From contig RAYE01000003.1 of assembly GCA_003612285.1 (NCBI GenBank), positions 62,001-126,000 of the forward strand: DNA of 64,000 nucleotides, read 5' to 3'. This document shows positions 34,221-43,328 of this stretch, piece by piece. The notes beneath the pieces were generated by a model. The model was not told the DNA's origin, did not search any database, and saw only the letters and a list, made by a program, of their open reading frames with translations. Origin of the DNA: a bacterium D16-51 (GTDB lineage Bacteria > Bacillota > Clostridia > Lachnospirales > Lachnospiraceae). A program made the translations under genes and the position numbers. Position 1 is the first letter of the stretch. Every line of letters begins with the position of its first letter.

Positions 34221-35693
34221 ATGAAATTAACAGATTTACTGGAAGGAATGGAGTATCAGTGCATTCAGGGGGAAACCGACAGGGAAATCACGGCGCTTGT
34301 TTATGATTCCCGGAAGGTAGAAAAGGGTTCTGCGTTTGTCTGCATATCCGGAGCAGTGCGGGATGGGCATGATTTTGCGCAGGAGGTTGTAGAAAAGGGG
34401 GCCTGCGTCCTTTTTGTGGAAAAGGAAGTACAGGTTCCTAAAGAGGTAACTATAATTTTGGTAAAGGATACCAGGGCAGCGCTTGCCTGCGCTTCTGCGG
34501 CATATTTTGGACATCCGGCAAAGGAATTGACAACGATTGGGATTACAGGGACAAAAGGGAAAACAACGGCAACTTATATGGTGCGTTCCATATTGGAACA
34601 CTCTGGTTTTAAGACGGGGCTGATTGGGACGATTGAAACAATCATCGGGGAAGAAACAATTCCATCGGCAAACACGACGCCAGAGTCATATGTTGTGCAG
34701 GAGACATTCCGGAAAATGGCGGATGCCGGCTGTAAATGCGTAGTAATGGAAGTGTCTTCCCAGGGGCTGATGTTAAGCCGTGTAGGCGGTTTTGTCTTTG
34801 ATTATGGGATTTTTACAAACCTGGAGCCAGACCATATCGGGCCAAATGAGCATAGGGATTTAGAAGATTATATCCATTGTAAAAGCCTGTTGTTCCAACA
34901 GTGTAAGCATGGGATTTTTAATGCGGATGACAGCCATCTTGGGCAGATTTTAAAAGGGCATACGTGCAGCGTGGAAACATACGGTTTCTCAGAAGAAGCG
35001 GATTTGAGGGCCTCTGAGGTGCGTCTGGCGGATAAAGGCGGAAGCCTTGGCGTATCTTACCATTTAAGCGGCCTGATGGATGCAGAAGTAGAAATTGATA
35101 TTCCTGGGAAATTCAGTGTATATAATTCAATGACAGCGATTGCAATCTGCCGCCACTTTGGGGTAAAGAAAGAAACCATACTGTCTTCCCTTGCAGACAT
35201 CAGGGTAAAGGGAAGGGTAGAAATTCTGCCGGTTTCCTCTGCATTTACGCTTATGATTGATTACGCACATAATGCAATGAGCTTAAACAGCCTTTTAACA
35301 ACTTTAAAAGAATACCATCCAAAACGCCTTGTCTGCCTGTTTGGGTGCGGCGGGAACCGTTCCAGGGACCGGCGTTTTGAAATGGGTGAGGTGTCTTCTT
35401 CCCTTGCGGACCTTACAATTGTCACTTCGGATAATCCGAGGAAGGAAGAGCCGGAGGCAATTATTGAGGATATTGTAACTGGCGTAAAAAGGGCAGATGG
35501 GGAATATATTACGATTATCGACAGGCGGGAGGCAATCCGTTATGCGATTGAACATGCAAAAGAGGGGGATGTGATTGTCCTGGCAGGAAAAGGGCATGAG
35601 GATTATCAGGAGATTGATGGGAAAAAGTATCATATGGATGAGCGGGAAATTGTTGCAGATGTCGTAAAAGATGGCAATTTCCTGCAAAAGTAG
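34221..35693 (+). CDS. murE: UDP-N-acetylmuramoyl-tripeptide synthase (meso-DAP-adding MurE)
   Basis: A 490-residue Mur ligase that adds the third residue to UDP-MurNAc-L-Ala-D-Glu in the cytoplasm. The ATP loop is GITGTKGKTTATYM (about residue 110), the conserved NTTPES and the carbamylated-Lys region follow, and the C-terminal domain has FGCGGNRSRDRRFEMG and DNPRKEEP. The DNPR motif indicates specificity for meso-diaminopimelate, in line with dapF immediately upstream. AGCAG precedes the ATG. Confidence 0.95.
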   Translation: MKLTDLLEGMEYQCIQGETDREITALVYDSRKVEKGSAFVCISGAVRDGHDFAQEVVEKGACVLFVEKEVQVPKEVTIILVKDTRAALACASAAYFGHPAKELTTIGITGTKGKTTATYMVRSILEHSGFKTGLIGTIETIIGEETIPSANTTPESYVVQETFRKMADAGCKCVVMEVSSQGLMLSRVGGFVFDYGIFTNLEPDHIGPNEHRDLEDYIHCKSLLFQQCKHGIFNADDSHLGQILKGHTCSVETYGFSEEADLRASEVRLADKGGSLGVSYHLSGLMDAEVEIDIPGKFSVYNSMTAIAICRHFGVKKETILSSLADIRVKGRVEILPVSSAFTLMIDYAHNAMSLNSLLTTLKEYHPKRLVCLFGCGGNRSRDRRFEMGEVSSSLADLTIVTSDNPRKEEPEAIIEDIVTGVKRADGEYITIIDRREAIRYAIEHAKEGDVIVLAGKGHEDYQEIDGKKYHMDEREIVADVVKDGNFLQK

Positions 35694-35762
35694 TTATATT
35701 TTATAAATCCCTGACTTGCATGGAGGAAAAAGGCATTTCAGTTTAATAAGAGGAAATGAATA

Positions 35763-37997
35763 ATGTTATTTGCAGAAGTAATTGTTGATATATCGGCCAA
35801 AAGCCTTGACCGCCCGTTTCAGTACAGCGTACCGGAAACGATGCAGGAACAGGCGGTTGTCGGGGCGCCTGTATTGATTCCGTTTGGGCGGGGGAACCGT
35901 GAAATAAAGGGATTTATTACGGGGCTTTCGGATACGCCGCAGTATGACGTTGGCAGGACAAAATCAATTATAAAAGTTGAAAAGCAGGGAGTGGTTGCAG
36001 AATCACACCTGCTTTCGCTGGCTTATTGGATGAAAGAAAACTATGGGGCGACCATGAACGACGCGATTAAGGCGGTTATGCCGGTCCGCAGGGAAATCAA
36101 GGAGAAGGTGGAACGCCGGATTTTTTCTTCGCTTACAGAAGAAGAACTGCGCGAAAAGCGCGATGGGTTTGAAAAAAAGCATAATACGGCAAGGGTGCGG
36201 CTTTTAGAGGGGCTTTTGGCTTCAAACCTTCCCTGGGAGGAAGGCTTTCCTTATGAAGATGCTGTGAAAAGTTTAGGCGTGCCTGCCAGTGTAATAAAAG
36301 GGCTGGAACAGCTTGGGGTTTTACAGGTTTCTTCGAAGCGGCTGTACCGGAATCCTCTTGGAAAAATAGGGGTGCAGGATGACAGGAAAATACTGAATGC
36401 AGGGCAGCAGGGCATAGTGGATGCGTTCTGTCAGGATTATGACGTTGGAATCCATAAGAATTACCTGATTCATGGGGTGACAGGAAGCGGTAAAACAGAA
36501 GTCTACATGAATTTGATTGAGCATGTTTTGAGGAAAGGACAGCAGGCAATTATGCTGATTCCGGAAATTGCCCTGACCTTCCAGACAGTAAACCGTTTTT
36601 ACGGACGGTTTGGAGAAAAGGTCTCGGTTCTGCATTCCAGGCTTTCGGCAGGGGAACGGTTTGACCAGTACCAGCGTGCAAAAAATGGGGATATACAGAT
36701 TATGGTTGGTCCGCGTTCTGCGCTTTTTGCCCCTTTTTCTAACCTTGGGCTGATTGTTATAGATGAAGAGCACGAGACAAGCTACCAGAGTGATTCTATG
36801 CCGAAATACCATGCAAGGGAGGTTGCCATGAAGAGGGCAGAAATGCTTTCTGCCAGCGTAGTTGCAGGGTCTGCAACACCTTCCCTGGAAGCGTATTACT
36901 ATTGCCAGACAGGGAAATTTGAACTTTTTCAATTAAAAGAGCGTGCAGGGAATGCAGCTTTGCCGTCTGTGCAGATAGTGGATTTAAGAGAAGAACTCAA
37001 CGCCAAAAATTATTCTGTCTTTAGCCGTCTTTTGCAGGAAAAAATAGAAAACCGCCTTCAAAAAAAAGAGCAGGTTATGTTATTTATCAATAGGAGGGGG
37101 TATGCAGGATTTGTGTCCTGCCGCCAATGCGGAGAGGCAATCCGCTGTGAAAGTTGTTCTGTCTCATTAAAGCCCCATGAGTACCGTGGAAAGGTCAGTC
37201 TGTTAAAATGCCATTACTGTGGGGCGCAGAAACCAATGCCTGCTGTCTGCCCTGCCTGCGGTTCAAAATATATTGGGACCTTTGGGCTTGGGACACAGCA
37301 GGTGGAAGAACTGGTGAAAAAACGCTTTCCCAAAGCAAGAGTACTGCGGATGGACGCGGACACGACCTCTGGCAAAGAGGGGCACAGCCGCATCCTCCAG
37401 GCTTTTGCCAAAAAGGAGGCTGATATCTTAGTGGGGACACAGATGATTGTGAAAGGGCATGATTTTCCAGATGTAACGCTGGTTGGCGTGCTGGCAGCAG
37501 ATTTGTCTTTAAATGCAGGCGATTACCGGGCTGCAGAGCGTACCTTTGAACTGTTAGCGCAGGCGGCAGGAAGGGCAGGAAGGGCAGGTAAGCCTGGGGA
37601 TGTGGTGTTCCAGACATATCAGCCGGGACACTACAGCATTACCTGTGCAGCGGACGGCGACTATGAAAGTTTTTACAGGCAGGAAATATCAGTTAGACAG
37701 ATGTTGCATTATCCGCCGGTTTCAAATATACTAGAGATATTGGTGTTTTCAAAGGAGCAGAAAAAAGCAGTGTTTCTTTCAGAACTGATACATAAGCAAA
37801 TCGGGGCAGAAGAGGAAATTACGATTCTGGGACCGGGCGATGCGGCGCTTGCAAAACTCAGGGATTTTTACCGAAGGGTTATTTATGTGAAAGCAGTGCA
37901 GTATCGAAAGCTTTGTAAGATAAAAGACTGCGTTGAGGAGTTTATGCGGGGACAGGAAGATTACAGGGACTGTATGGTTACATTCCGGTTTAATTAA
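35763..37997 (+). CDS. priA: Primosomal protein N' (replication restart helicase PriA)
   Basis: A 744-residue helicase. The N-terminal 3' DNA-binding and winged-helix region (about 1-210) precedes a superfamily 2 helicase core with Walker A LIHGVTGSGKTEVYM (about 237), the DEEH box in LIVIDEEHETSYQ, and SATPSLEAYY. The zinc-binding insert has CRQCGEAIRCESC and CHYCGAQ, CPACG. QAAGRAGRAGKPGDV is helicase motif VI. It reloads replication forks. It heads the priA-def-fmt-rsmB-rlmN block. Confidence 0.97.
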   Translation: MLFAEVIVDISAKSLDRPFQYSVPETMQEQAVVGAPVLIPFGRGNREIKGFITGLSDTPQYDVGRTKSIIKVEKQGVVAESHLLSLAYWMKENYGATMNDAIKAVMPVRREIKEKVERRIFSSLTEEELREKRDGFEKKHNTARVRLLEGLLASNLPWEEGFPYEDAVKSLGVPASVIKGLEQLGVLQVSSKRLYRNPLGKIGVQDDRKILNAGQQGIVDAFCQDYDVGIHKNYLIHGVTGSGKTEVYMNLIEHVLRKGQQAIMLIPEIALTFQTVNRFYGRFGEKVSVLHSRLSAGERFDQYQRAKNGDIQIMVGPRSALFAPFSNLGLIVIDEEHETSYQSDSMPKYHAREVAMKRAEMLSASVVAGSATPSLEAYYYCQTGKFELFQLKERAGNAALPSVQIVDLREELNAKNYSVFSRLLQEKIENRLQKKEQVMLFINRRGYAGFVSCRQCGEAIRCESCSVSLKPHEYRGKVSLLKCHYCGAQKPMPAVCPACGSKYIGTFGLGTQQVEELVKKRFPKARVLRMDADTTSGKEGHSRILQAFAKKEADILVGTQMIVKGHDFPDVTLVGVLAADLSLNAGDYRAAERTFELLAQAAGRAGRAGKPGDVVFQTYQPGHYSITCAADGDYESFYRQEISVRQMLHYPPVSNILEILVFSKEQKKAVFLSELIHKQIGAEEEITILGPGDAALAKLRDFYRRVIYVKAVQYRKLCKIKDCVEEFMRGQEDYRDCMVTFRFN

Positions 37998-38053
37998 AAA
38001 GTTAAAATTTATGAAAGGCAGGGCAGGCATATGCCTGCGGGAATGGAGGAAAT

Positions 38054-38566
38054 ATGGCACTTAGGACAATTCGGACATTGGGAGATGAAATTTTAAAAAA
38101 GGACTGCAGGGATGTGGCAGAGATGAAGCCGCGCCTGCATCAGTTGGTAGACGATATGCTGGAGACAATGTATGAAGCCCAGGGAGTCGGGCTGGCTGCC
38201 CCACAGGTTGGCGTGCTGCGCAAAATTGTTGTGATTGATGTCAGTGAAGAAGGCGACAGCCCGCTTGTATTAATTAATCCGGAACTTTTAGAGGTTTCCG
38301 GGGAACAGAAAGGGCAGGAGGCATGCCTTAGCGTCCCGAATAAAGCCGGGGTTGTAACAAGGGCCAATTACGCAAAGGTAAGGGCTTTTAATGAAGATAT
38401 GGAAGAAATGGTAATCGAAGGGGAAGGTCTTTTAGCAAGGGCGCTCCAACATGAAATTGACCATCTTTCCGGTGTTTTATATGTGGATAAGGTTGAGGGC
38501 GATTTAATGGACACAACAGAGGAAGACATTCAGGAACGTCCAAAGAGGAGGAGAAAGAGACGATGA
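38054..38566 (+). CDS. def: Peptide deformylase
   Basis: A 170-residue metalloenzyme that removes the N-formyl group from new proteins. Motif I is GVGLAAPQVG (about residue 45), motif II EACLSVP (about 92; most family members have Gly where this has Ala before the metal Cys), and motif III HEIDHLSGVLY (about 133) supplies the two His ligands and Glu. A basic tail (KRRRKRR) ends the protein. GGAGG precedes the ATG and the stop overlaps the fmt start by 4 bases. Confidence 0.96.
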   Translation: MALRTIRTLGDEILKKDCRDVAEMKPRLHQLVDDMLETMYEAQGVGLAAPQVGVLRKIVVIDVSEEGDSPLVLINPELLEVSGEQKGQEACLSVPNKAGVVTRANYAKVRAFNEDMEEMVIEGEGLLARALQHEIDHLSGVLYVDKVEGDLMDTTEEDIQERPKRRRKRR

Positions 38567-39516
38567 AAATTCTGTTTATGGGGACGCCGGATTTTGCTGT
38601 GGATACACTGCGTGTGCTGACAGGCAGCAGGCATGAGGTGGTTGGCGTGGTAACGCAGCCGGACAGGCCAAAAGGGCGCAGTGGCAAGATGCAGTATTCC
38701 CCTGTAAAAGAGGCTGCGTTAAAATATGGAATAGAGGTATACCAGCCGGAAAAGGTGAAAGATGCAGCATTTGTACAAGAAATTCACAGGATGGGGCCGG
38801 ATGTAATTGTCGTAGTGGCATTTGGCCAGATTCTTTCAAAAGAAATACTGGAGCTGCCGAAGTATGGATGCCTGAATGTACATGCATCTTTGCTTCCAAA
38901 ACTCCGTGGGGCGGCGCCGATTCAATGGGCTGTCATAGATGGGGAAAAAGAAAGCGGCGTAACAATCCAGCAGATGGAGGAAGGGTTAGATACCGGGGAT
39001 ATCCTTCTTGTAAAGAAATATGCCCTGGAAGAAAAGGAAACTGGGGGAAGTCTTTTTGAAAAGCTTGCAAAACTTGGCGGGCCTATGATTTTAGAGGTCC
39101 TTGAGGCAGCAGAAAAAGGGGAGCTGCATCCTGTCAGGCAGGAAGAGGAGAAGCACACATATGCCAAAAAACTTTCTAAATCAACCGGGCTGATCAATTT
39201 TTCCAATACAGCAGCAGAGATTGAACGGCTGATCCGTGGGCTGAACCCCTGGCCCAGCGCATATTGCTATCTGGATGGGAAAATGCTGAAAGTCTGGGAG
39301 GCAGAAGTGGTGACTGCTGACTTTTCAGAAGAGGATAATGCTGCTAAAAATGGCACAGTAGTAAAAGTAGGGCAGGATAGTTTTCTTGTAAAGACAGCAG
39401 AAGGGCTTTTAAAGATTTTGTCCGTACAGCTTGCCGGAAAAAAGAGAATGGATGCAGCCGCATTTTTGCGTGGGTACCCGTTAAAGGAAGGGGCTTTGCT
39501 GGAACAGGAGGGATAG
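38563..39516 (+). CDS. fmt: Methionyl-tRNA formyltransferase
   Basis: A 317-residue enzyme that formylates initiator Met-tRNA with 10-formyl-THF. It starts KILFMGTPDFAVDTLR and has the catalytic-domain motif LNVHASLLPKLRGAAPIQWA (about residue 105-124) with the Asn, His and following Asp (EGLDTGDIL, about 144). The C-terminal OB-like domain (about 205-310) has the usual SAYCYLDGKMLKVWEA. It overlaps def by ATGA and pairs with it functionally. Confidence 0.97.
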   Translation: MKILFMGTPDFAVDTLRVLTGSRHEVVGVVTQPDRPKGRSGKMQYSPVKEAALKYGIEVYQPEKVKDAAFVQEIHRMGPDVIVVVAFGQILSKEILELPKYGCLNVHASLLPKLRGAAPIQWAVIDGEKESGVTIQQMEEGLDTGDILLVKKYALEEKETGGSLFEKLAKLGGPMILEVLEAAEKGELHPVRQEEEKHTYAKKLSKSTGLINFSNTAAEIERLIRGLNPWPSAYCYLDGKMLKVWEAEVVTADFSEEDNAAKNGTVVKVGQDSFLVKTAEGLLKILSVQLAGKKRMDAAAFLRGYPLKEGALLEQEG

Positions 39517-39542
39517 TATTATAGCAAAACGGGGGGATAAGT

Positions 39543-40931
39543 ATGGTTCAGGGAAAGGCAGAGGCGTCTCCGGCTAATGTCAGGAAAATAGCTTTGGATT
39601 TGCTGATTCAGGTTATGGAGGAAAATGTTTTTTGTGACAGGGCGCTTCACTGTGCGTATGACAGGTATCCGCTGGAAAAGCGTGACAGAAGTTTTCTGGC
39701 ACGTCTGGTGGAAGGGACTGTGGAACGGTGCATGGAAATGGATTATGTATTAAACCGGTTTTCTAAAATCAGTGTGGATAAGATGAAGCCTGCTATCCGT
39801 AATATACTGCGCCTTTCGGTTTATCAGATACTATATATGGACCAGGTGCCGGATTCTGCCGCCTGCAACGAGGCGGTAAAATTAACGGTAAAACGGAATA
39901 TGAAAAACCTGAAAGGGTTTGTCAATGGAGTGCTTCGAAATGTAGCAAGGGAAAAAGAAAACATTCCCTATCCGCCAAAAGAGGATGTGGTTTCTTACCT
40001 TTCGGTACGGTATTCGCTGCCAGTTTGGATTGTAGAAGATCTTATCAGGGACTATGGGAAAGAAAGGGCAGAAAAAATTGCCGCTTCCTTTCTGAAAGAG
40101 AAGGACTGGCTTTCTATCCGCTGCATGACAGGGGAGTTTTTGGCAGAAGAAGTAAAGGGAGCGCTGGAACAGGAAGGCGTTCTGGTAAAAGAGGGGAAAC
40201 TTGCAGATGGTGCATTGCAGATATCCCGGTTTTCTTCTTTAAATGAGCTGTCTGCTTTCTGTCAGGGAATGTTTCAGGTACAGGATGAAAGTTCTATGCT
40301 TGCTGTACAGGTTCTTGGCGTACAAAAGAAGGATACTGTAATTGATGTCTGTGCTTCGCCTGGTGGAAAGACATTTTATGCGGCAGATTTATGCAGGGAC
40401 GGGCAGGTGTTTTCCTGTGATTTGACGGAGGAAAAGACGGTAAGGCTCTATGAAAATAAAAAACGTCTTGGGATGGAAAATGTTACAATTTGTGTAAATG
40501 ACGCAACAGTTTTAAGGGAAGACTGGATTGGGAAAGCAGATATTGTAATTGCAGATTTGCCATGTTCAGGACTTGGGGTGATTGGAAAAAAATGTGATAT
40601 TAAATATAAGACAACAAAAGAAGATGTTTTGTCGCTTGCAAAGCTGCAGCGGCAGATTCTCTCTGTTGTCTCGCAATATGTAAAAACAGGGGGCAGGCTT
40701 ATGTTCAGTACCTGCACCATAACACGGGAAGAGAACCAGGAAAATGCAGAGTGGATAGAAAAGAATCTTTTGTTTTCTCCTGTTTCACTGGAGGAAAGGC
40801 TGCCAAAAACATTGCAGGGGCTGACAGGCAGTAAGGGAATCCTGCAGATTTTACCGGATATGGCAGATACGGATGGTTTTTTTATTTCCTGCTGGGAAAG
40901 GAAGGAATCGTGGAAGAGAAAACAGATTTAA
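39543..40931 (+). CDS. rsmB: 16S rRNA (cytosine-967-C5)-methyltransferase RsmB
   Basis: A 462-residue protein with an N-terminal NusB-like RNA-binding domain (about 10-145) and a C-terminal SAM methyltransferase domain. The SAM motif is DVCASPGGKTFYAADLC (about residue 267), the catalytic pair of Cys lie in DLPCSGLGVIGKKCDIKY (about 339) and STCTITREENQENAEWI (about 388). It methylates C967 of 16S rRNA. Its end overlaps rlmN by 22 bases. Confidence 0.96.
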   Translation: MVQGKAEASPANVRKIALDLLIQVMEENVFCDRALHCAYDRYPLEKRDRSFLARLVEGTVERCMEMDYVLNRFSKISVDKMKPAIRNILRLSVYQILYMDQVPDSAACNEAVKLTVKRNMKNLKGFVNGVLRNVAREKENIPYPPKEDVVSYLSVRYSLPVWIVEDLIRDYGKERAEKIAASFLKEKDWLSIRCMTGEFLAEEVKGALEQEGVLVKEGKLADGALQISRFSSLNELSAFCQGMFQVQDESSMLAVQVLGVQKKDTVIDVCASPGGKTFYAADLCRDGQVFSCDLTEEKTVRLYENKKRLGMENVTICVNDATVLREDWIGKADIVIADLPCSGLGVIGKKCDIKYKTTKEDVLSLAKLQRQILSVVSQYVKTGGRLMFSTCTITREENQENAEWIEKNLLFSPVSLEERLPKTLQGLTGSKGILQILPDMADTDGFFISCWERKESWKRKQI

Positions 40932-41953
40932 AAAGCCTTGGCTTTGACGAGTTACAGGATTTTATAAAAAAGGCAGGGCAGAAAGCGTTTCGCAGCAGGC
41001 AGCTTTATCAGTGGATGCACAGGCAGCTTGCTGTTTCTTTTGATGAAATGACAAATCTTTCAAAGGAGTTTAGGGATGAATTAAAAGATTCCTGTATGCT
41101 TTGCAGTGCAAAAATTGTGCAGCGCCAGGTTTCCAGCGATGGGACGAATAAATTTTTAATGGAGCTTTCTGATGGAAACCATATTGAAAGTGTTTTGATG
41201 AAATATAAGCATGGAAACAGCGTCTGCATCTCCACACAGGCAGGCTGCCGGATGGGATGCCGGTTTTGCGCTTCTACAGTTGGCGGGCTTATCCGTTCTT
41301 TGCGGCCGTCTGAAATGCTGGATCAGATTTATGAAATCCAGCGGATTACAGGGGAGAGGGTTTCCAATGTGATTTTAATGGGAATCGGCGAGCCGCTTGA
41401 CAATTATGAAAATGTAATCAAGTTTATCCATATGCTTTCTGATGAGCATGGGTTAAATATCAGCCAGCGGAATATTACGCTCTCTACCTGCGGGCTTGTA
41501 GAGCAGATGTATCGGCTGGCAAAGGAAGAACTGGCGATTACGCTGGCAGTTTCGCTTCATGCGCCGAACGATATGCTCCGCAGGGAGATGATGCCGGTTG
41601 CCAGTAAATATCCGATTTCGGAAATTATGGAGGCATGCCGTAATTATATTGAGAAAACAAACCGGCGCGTTACTTTTGAATACAGCATGGTGGAAGGGAA
41701 AAATGATTCTGCCCGGGCAGCAGAGGAACTTTCTTGGCTGTTAAAAGGAATGAACTGCCATGTAAACCTGATACCATTAAACCCGGTGGCAGGCAGGCTT
41801 GGGCAGCGTTCCCGAAAAAACCAGATTGAGGAATTTAAAAAGATACTGGAAAAGAACCACATCAATGTGACCGTGAGAAGGGAAATGGGAAGGGATATTG
41901 ACGCTGCCTGTGGGCAGCTTCGGAATAAACGCAGCACGATTGGGCTTGAATAG
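40910..41953 (+). CDS. rlmN: 23S rRNA A2503 / tRNA A37 C2-methyltransferase RlmN
   Basis: A 347-residue radical SAM enzyme. The cluster motif CxxxCxxC is in CRMGCRFCAST (about residue 113), followed by GIGEPLDNYENV and LSTCGLV, LAVSLHAP and the C-terminal catalytic Cys in DIDAACGQLR (about 337). It methylates C2 of A2503 in 23S rRNA and A37 of some tRNAs. It starts at a GTG preceded by AAGGAAGGA, inside the end of rsmB. Confidence 0.97.
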   Translation: MEEKTDLKSLGFDELQDFIKKAGQKAFRSRQLYQWMHRQLAVSFDEMTNLSKEFRDELKDSCMLCSAKIVQRQVSSDGTNKFLMELSDGNHIESVLMKYKHGNSVCISTQAGCRMGCRFCASTVGGLIRSLRPSEMLDQIYEIQRITGERVSNVILMGIGEPLDNYENVIKFIHMLSDEHGLNISQRNITLSTCGLVEQMYRLAKEELAITLAVSLHAPNDMLRREMMPVASKYPISEIMEACRNYIEKTNRRVTFEYSMVEGKNDSARAAEELSWLLKGMNCHVNLIPLNPVAGRLGQRSRKNQIEEFKKILEKNHINVTVRREMGRDIDAACGQLRNKRSTIGLE

Positions 41954-41980
41954 TTAAAAAAGTGCACCAGTACAATTTTT

Positions 41981-42032
41981 TGCAGCGTGTTTAAACATCC
42001 GTACTTTGTGAGGATGTTTAAACACGCTTGCA
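41981..42032. terminator. Convergent-gene hairpin of the GCGTGTTTAAAC repeat family
   Basis: A stem of about 20 pairs with one bulge (41981-42000 with 42012-42032) around an 11-base loop, between rlmN and the small minus-strand gene. The core GCGTGTTTAAAC recurs at 26481-26492 and, in a related form, at 60343, 49686 and 63941. Confidence 0.65.
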
Positions 42033-42048
42033 GAGTCATATTCAGGGA

Positions 42049-42228
42049 TTATTTTTCACTATCTGCTAATGGCGGCTTCTGGTAGAGTTTCCGTTCTATT
42101 AGCTTCCGTTCAAATTCAATTTCCTGTAATACGGGCTCACAATTTTCCCTTTTCGCCACTCTTTCTATACGGTCCAATAAATCTAATCTTTCAAAAAGAT
42201 TTACATTAATTTCTTTTTCACCCGGCAT
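42049..42228 (-). CDS. Small helical protein of unknown function
   Basis: A 59-residue helical protein (MPGEKEINVNLFERLDLLDR then IERVAKRENCEPVLQEIEFE) with no known motif that I can identify. The start at 42228 has AAAGGTGG 6-10 bases upstream on the minus strand; an ATG ten codons earlier (42258) is the alternative. It interrupts the otherwise collinear rlmN-stp junction in the opposite orientation. Confidence 0.5.
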   Translation of the reverse strand: MPGEKEINVNLFERLDLLDRIERVAKRENCEPVLQEIEFERKLIERKLYQKPPLADSEK

Positions 42229-42336
42229 ATGATCACCACCTTTATAAGATTTTGCCATATATAGCGATTCACCATCAAAAAAGCCTTTGGCTTTTTAATA
42301 TTATAACGTATTAAGTAACAAGTGTAAATACCAGGC

Positions 42337-42404
42337 ACGGAGTGAGCAGCAACTTTATTGTTACTATTCATACCTCTGTTACTGGCCACGGAGTGAACAG
42401 TAAC
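42337..42404 (+). repeat. Tandem copies of a GTTACTGTTCAC-type inverted-repeat motif
   Basis: CACGGAGTGAGCAGCAAC (42337 onward) and CACGGAGTGAACAGTAAC (42387-42404) are near-identical direct repeats, and the segment 42360-42404 starts with GTTACTATTCAT and ends with GAACAGTAAC, an imperfect inverted pair. The motif matches the ends of the elements at 15662 and 21413, so this looks like a collapsed relative. The 294-bp gap around it otherwise holds only the stp promoter. Confidence 0.5.
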
Positions 42405-42445
42405 ACTTTATTTGTGAATAGATTGTGAGGACAGGAATAATTATC

Positions 42446-42474
42446 TTGTTCTTTTTTTGGTGATGTGATAGAAT
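42446..42474 (+). promoter_or_regulatory. Probable promoter of the stp-prkC-rsgA unit
   Basis: TTGTTC (42446-42451) and TAGAAT (42469-42474) with a 17-base spacer, about 80 bases before stp. Confidence 0.45.
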
Positions 42475-42552
42475 AATCCATGTTACTGGGAGTAATATGA
42501 TTATTTGCAGTGATGTTTGATTTATGAAATAAGCACAAAGGAGGGAAACTAC

Positions 42553-43275
42553 ATGAAAGCCTATGCAAAAACGGATGTTGGTAAAAAACGGAGCATGAAT
42601 CAGGATTTCTTTTATTGCAGTGAAAATGTAGTAGGTAGTTTCCAGAACCTGTTTATTGTTGCAGACGGTATGGGAGGCCATAAGGCAGGGGATCATGCTT
42701 CCAAACTGTGTGTATCGAGCATGGTGGAATCTATCGCAAAATCAGGGCATAAAACGCCTGTGACAATATTTGAAGAGGCAGTAAATGCGGCAAATCAGAA
42801 GGTTTATCAGGCTGCACAAGAACATACAGAGTTTGAAGGGATGGGAACTACAATGGTAGCATGTACAGTAGAGGATGATACCATGTATGTTGCCAATATT
42901 GGGGATTCCCGTTTATATTTGCTGAGGGAATCCATTTTACAGATTACAGATGACCACTCCCTGGTAGGGGAGCTGGTAAAGAAAGGAAACCTTACGGAGA
43001 GTGAGGCAAGAATCCATCCACAGAAAAATATCATTACCCGTGCATTGGGAACGAGCCAGCATGTACATGCGGATTATTTTGAAATATCAGTGAAAAAAGG
43101 AGATATTGTTCTTTTATGCAGCGATGGGTTATCTAATATGTTAGATGATGAGGATATGGAATATATTATAAAGCGTTGTGATACATTAGAAGAGGCCGGT
43201 ACGCAGTTAGTAGTACAGGCAAACCGGCATGGCGGCGATGATAATATTACCGTTGTGCTTGCACAGAAAGAATAG
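42553..43275 (+). CDS. stp: PP2C-family serine/threonine phosphatase (Stp/PrpC)
   Basis: A 240-residue PP2C phosphatase that reverses phosphorylation by the adjacent PASTA kinase. Metal-binding motifs are seen in SMNQDFFY (about residue 14), IVADGMGGHKAGD (about 36), GTTMVACTV, GDSRLYLL, LCSDGLSNML (about 189) and GGDDNITVVL (about 230). GGAGGGAAACTAC before the ATG at 42553 supports that start. It is placed directly upstream of prkC as in most Firmicutes. Confidence 0.95.
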   Translation: MKAYAKTDVGKKRSMNQDFFYCSENVVGSFQNLFIVADGMGGHKAGDHASKLCVSSMVESIAKSGHKTPVTIFEEAVNAANQKVYQAAQEHTEFEGMGTTMVACTVEDDTMYVANIGDSRLYLLRESILQITDDHSLVGELVKKGNLTESEARIHPQKNIITRALGTSQHVHADYFEISVKKGDIVLLCSDGLSNMLDDEDMEYIIKRCDTLEEAGTQLVVQANRHGGDDNITVVLAQKE

Positions 43276-43328
43276 TAGTTTGGAACCGCGTCAATCTGGC
43301 GGCTGTGGAAGGGAGAATGGAGGAGAGA